A stretch of 16,619 nucleotides of DNA from Streptomyces sp. NRRL WC-3618 (GTDB taxonomy: Bacteria; Actinomycetota; Actinomycetes; Streptomycetales; Streptomycetaceae), in the NCBI RefSeq assembly GCF_001280005.1, contig NZ_LGDW01000069.1, positions 1-16,619 on the forward strand, read 5' to 3'. Position 1 is the stretch's first letter. The number at the start of each line of letters is the position of its first letter. Positions 15,106 through 16,619 of this stretch are shown one piece after another. The notes below the pieces were generated by a model that worked only from the letters and a program-made list of their open reading frames with translations, was not told where the DNA came from and did no database searches. The position numbers and the translations under genes are program-made.

Positions 15106-16563
15106 CTAGAGGGCGAGACCCGTCAGGACGAGGACGCGCTCGTACGTGTAGTCGTCCATCGCGAACCTGACGCCCTCGCGGCCGACCCCGGACTGCTTGG
15201 CGCCGCCGTACGGCATCTGGTCGGCGCGGTACGACGGCACGTCGCCGATGACGACACCGCCGACCTCCAGGGCACGGTGGGCCCGGAAGGCGGCCTGGAG
15301 GTCGTGCGTGAACACGCCTGCCTGGAGGCCGTACTTGGAGTCGTTGGCGGCTGCGAAGGCCTCGGCCTCGCCGTCCACCTTCCGCACGGTGAGGACCGGT
15401 CCGAAGACCTCCTCGCAGGAGATCGTGACATCGGCGGGTACGTCGGTGAGGACGGTCGGCGCGTACGAGGCACCGTCCCGCTTGCCGCCGGCCAGGAGGC
15501 TGGCCCCCGCTTGTACGGCCTCCTCGACCCACGCCTCGACCCGCTTGGCGGCGTCCTCGCTGACCAGCGGCCCGACATCGGTGGCACCGTCGGCCGGGTC
15601 GCCGGTCACCTGGGCCTCGACGGCGGCGACGATACGGGGCAGCAGCCGGTCGTACACGGCGGCGTCCGCGATCACCCGCTGCACGGAGATGCAGGACTGG
15701 CCGCCCTGGTAGTTGGAGAACGTGGCGATCCGGGTCGCCGCCCAGTCGAGGTCGGCGTCGGAGGCGTAGTCACCGAGGACGACCGCCGCGCCGTTGCCGC
15801 CCAGTTCCAGGGTGCAGTGCTTGCGCGGCACGGAGTCCATGATCGCGTAGCCGACCTGCTCCGACCCGGTGAACGAGATCACGGGCAGCCGCGGGTCCTG
15901 TACGAGGGCGGGCATGCGGTCGTTGGCGACCGGGAGGACGCTCCAGGAACCGGCGGGCAGGTCGGTCTCGGCGAGGAGTTCGCCGATGACGAGGCCGGAG
16001 AGGGGGGTGGCCGGGGCCGGCTTCAGGATGATGGGGGCGCCCGCCGCGATCGCCGGGGCGATCTTGTGGGCGCAGAGGTTCAGGGGGAAGTTGAAGGGCG
16101 CGATGCCGAGGACGACGCCCTTGGGGAAGCGCCGGGTGAGGGCGAGGCGGCCCTGACCGCCGAGGTCGGTGTCGAGGCGCTGCGCCTCGCCGCCGTTGAA
16201 GCGCCGGGCCTCCTCGGCGGCGAACCGGAACACGGAGACGGCTCGGCCGACCTCGCCGCGGGCCCACTTGATCGGCTTGCCGTTCTCGGCGGAGATGAGC
16301 TGGGCGATCTCCTCCGTGCGCTCGACGAGACGCCGGCTGACGTGGTCGAGAGCGGCGGCGCGGACGTGGGCCGGGGTGGCGGCGAACTCGTCCCGGACGG
16401 CGTACGCGGCGGCGACGGCTTCCTCGACCTGGGCCTCGGTCGGCACGCCGACCTTGCCCACGAGGTGTCCGTCCCAGGGGGAGGTGACATCGAAGGAGGT
16501 CTCGCCGGTGGCCTGACGGCCGGCGAGCCAGAAGGCGTGGGTGACAGGAGGCGTGGAGGTCAT
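15106..16563 (-). CDS. NAD(P)-dependent aldehyde dehydrogenase (lactaldehyde/GAPN-like)
   Basis: A 485-residue soluble aldehyde dehydrogenase of full family length. Catalytic and cofactor residues are all present: N158 in APFNFP, K181 in LKPAPATPLS, the FTGSEQVG dinucleotide loop (231-238), general base E253 in LELGGNG, nucleophile C291 in GGQSCISVQR and E385 in EEVFGP. The end, GDVPSYRADQMPYGGAKQSG with GREG after it, and SCISVQRV resemble the lactaldehyde / non-phosphorylating glyceraldehyde-3-phosphate dehydrogenase branch more than betaine or succinate-semialdehyde enzymes. That is pattern recall, not an alignment. It oxidises an aldehyde to an acid in the cytosol. It converges on the GH3 gene across a strong terminator, so it is a separate unit. 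A link to fucose breakdown (which yields lactaldehyde) is possible but unproven. The ATG at 16563 has no ribosome binding site and may be leaderless. Confidence 0.9.
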   Translation of the reverse strand: MTSTPPVTHAFWLAGRQATGETSFDVTSPWDGHLVGKVGVPTEAQVEEAVAAAYAVRDEFAATPAHVRAAALDHVSRRLVERTEEIAQLISAENGKPIKWARGEVGRAVSVFRFAAEEARRFNGGEAQRLDTDLGGQGRLALTRRFPKGVVLGIAPFNFPLNLCAHKIAPAIAAGAPIILKPAPATPLSGLVIGELLAETDLPAGSWSVLPVANDRMPALVQDPRLPVISFTGSEQVGYAIMDSVPRKHCTLELGGNGAAVVLGDYASDADLDWAATRIATFSNYQGGQSCISVQRVIADAAVYDRLLPRIVAAVEAQVTGDPADGATDVGPLVSEDAAKRVEAWVEEAVQAGASLLAGGKRDGASYAPTVLTDVPADVTISCEEVFGPVLTVRKVDGEAEAFAAANDSKYGLQAGVFTHDLQAAFRAHRALEVGGVVIGDVPSYRADQMPYGGAKQSGVGREGVRFAMDDYTYERVLVLTGLAL

Positions 16564-16569
16564 GGGTAC

Positions 16570-16575
16570 ACGGTA
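16570..16575 (-). promoter_or_regulatory. Possible -10 element of a leaderless aldehyde dehydrogenase mRNA
   Basis: TACCGT (TAnnnT type) on the minus strand ends 6 bases before the ATG, and no ribosome binding site lies between. This is the arrangement of leaderless transcripts common in Streptomyces. No clear -35 box is seen. Confidence 0.35.
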
Positions 16576-16619
16576 GGGCGGGGCGGGCGGGGGGTTGTTT
16601 GTCCGGGGTGGAGTGGTGG

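Noticed and set aside
11888..15532. A very long open frame on the minus strand opposite the GH3 gene, and similar long plus-strand frames opposite GH42 and GH74 (3743-5761, 5770-7962).
   Set aside because: They are mirror images of high-GC genes: the translations are rich in Arg, Gly, Val and Pro, show no recognisable domain, and lie opposite genes with clear catalytic motifs.
16121..16205. GAAGCGCCGGG occurrences in the aldehyde dehydrogenase gene as further operators.
   Set aside because: Only the left half of the palindrome matches; such half-sites are expected in GC-rich coding sequence.
1..16619. CRISPR arrays, tRNA or rRNA genes, insertion sequences, phage genes or a toxin-antitoxin pair.
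   Set aside because: I looked for repeat-spacer patterns, cloverleaf-like stretches, transposase motifs and small paired genes and saw none.

Overview
The window reads as the chromosome of a high-GC actinomycete, almost certainly a Streptomyces. Coding frames are strongly biased to G/C in the third codon position, there are GTG starts and AGGA-type ribosome binding sites, the exported proteins carry Tat-type signals, the sugar ABC transporter has no ATPase gene of its own, and the left edge carries a short sequence I remember as a common intergenic repeat in Streptomyces.

Layout. (1) 1-1499: an intergenic repeat, a Sulfotransfer_3-type sulfotransferase on the plus strand (173-1360, GTG start preferred), and a short stretch that may be the remnant of a membrane-protein gene. 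(2) 1500-11744, minus strand: a six-gene block transcribed from right to left. It encodes a sugar-binding lipoprotein, two ABC permeases, a secreted GH74 endo-xyloglucanase, a cytoplasmic GH42 beta-galactosidase-like enzyme and a cytoplasmic, divergent GH95 (alpha-L-fucosidase/alpha-L-galactosidase family) enzyme. All junctions overlap by 1 to 4 bases except a 136-base gap before GH74. (3) 11745-12103: a divergent control region with two identical 14-bp palindromes, TCGAAGCGCTTCGA, of LacI-family type, one next to each predicted promoter. (4) 12104-14986, plus strand: a 960-residue multidomain GH3 beta-glucosidase/beta-xylosidase. (5) 14987-15105: a 17-bp-stem bidirectional terminator and a Zur-box-like motif. 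(6) 15106-16563, minus strand: an aldehyde dehydrogenase of the lactaldehyde/glyceraldehyde-3-phosphate type, possibly leaderless.

Taken together, regions 2 to 4 look like a xyloglucan utilisation locus. GH74 would cut the xyloglucan backbone outside the cell. The lipoprotein and two permeases, powered by a shared ATPase such as MsiK encoded elsewhere, would import the oligosaccharides. GH95, GH42 and GH3 carry no export signal and would strip terminal fucose or L-galactose, galactose, and glucose or xylose inside the cell. An alpha-xylosidase (GH31) and the cognate LacI regulator are not in the window and are expected elsewhere. The substrate assignment rests mainly on GH74 and on the set of genes; it is inference, not proof.
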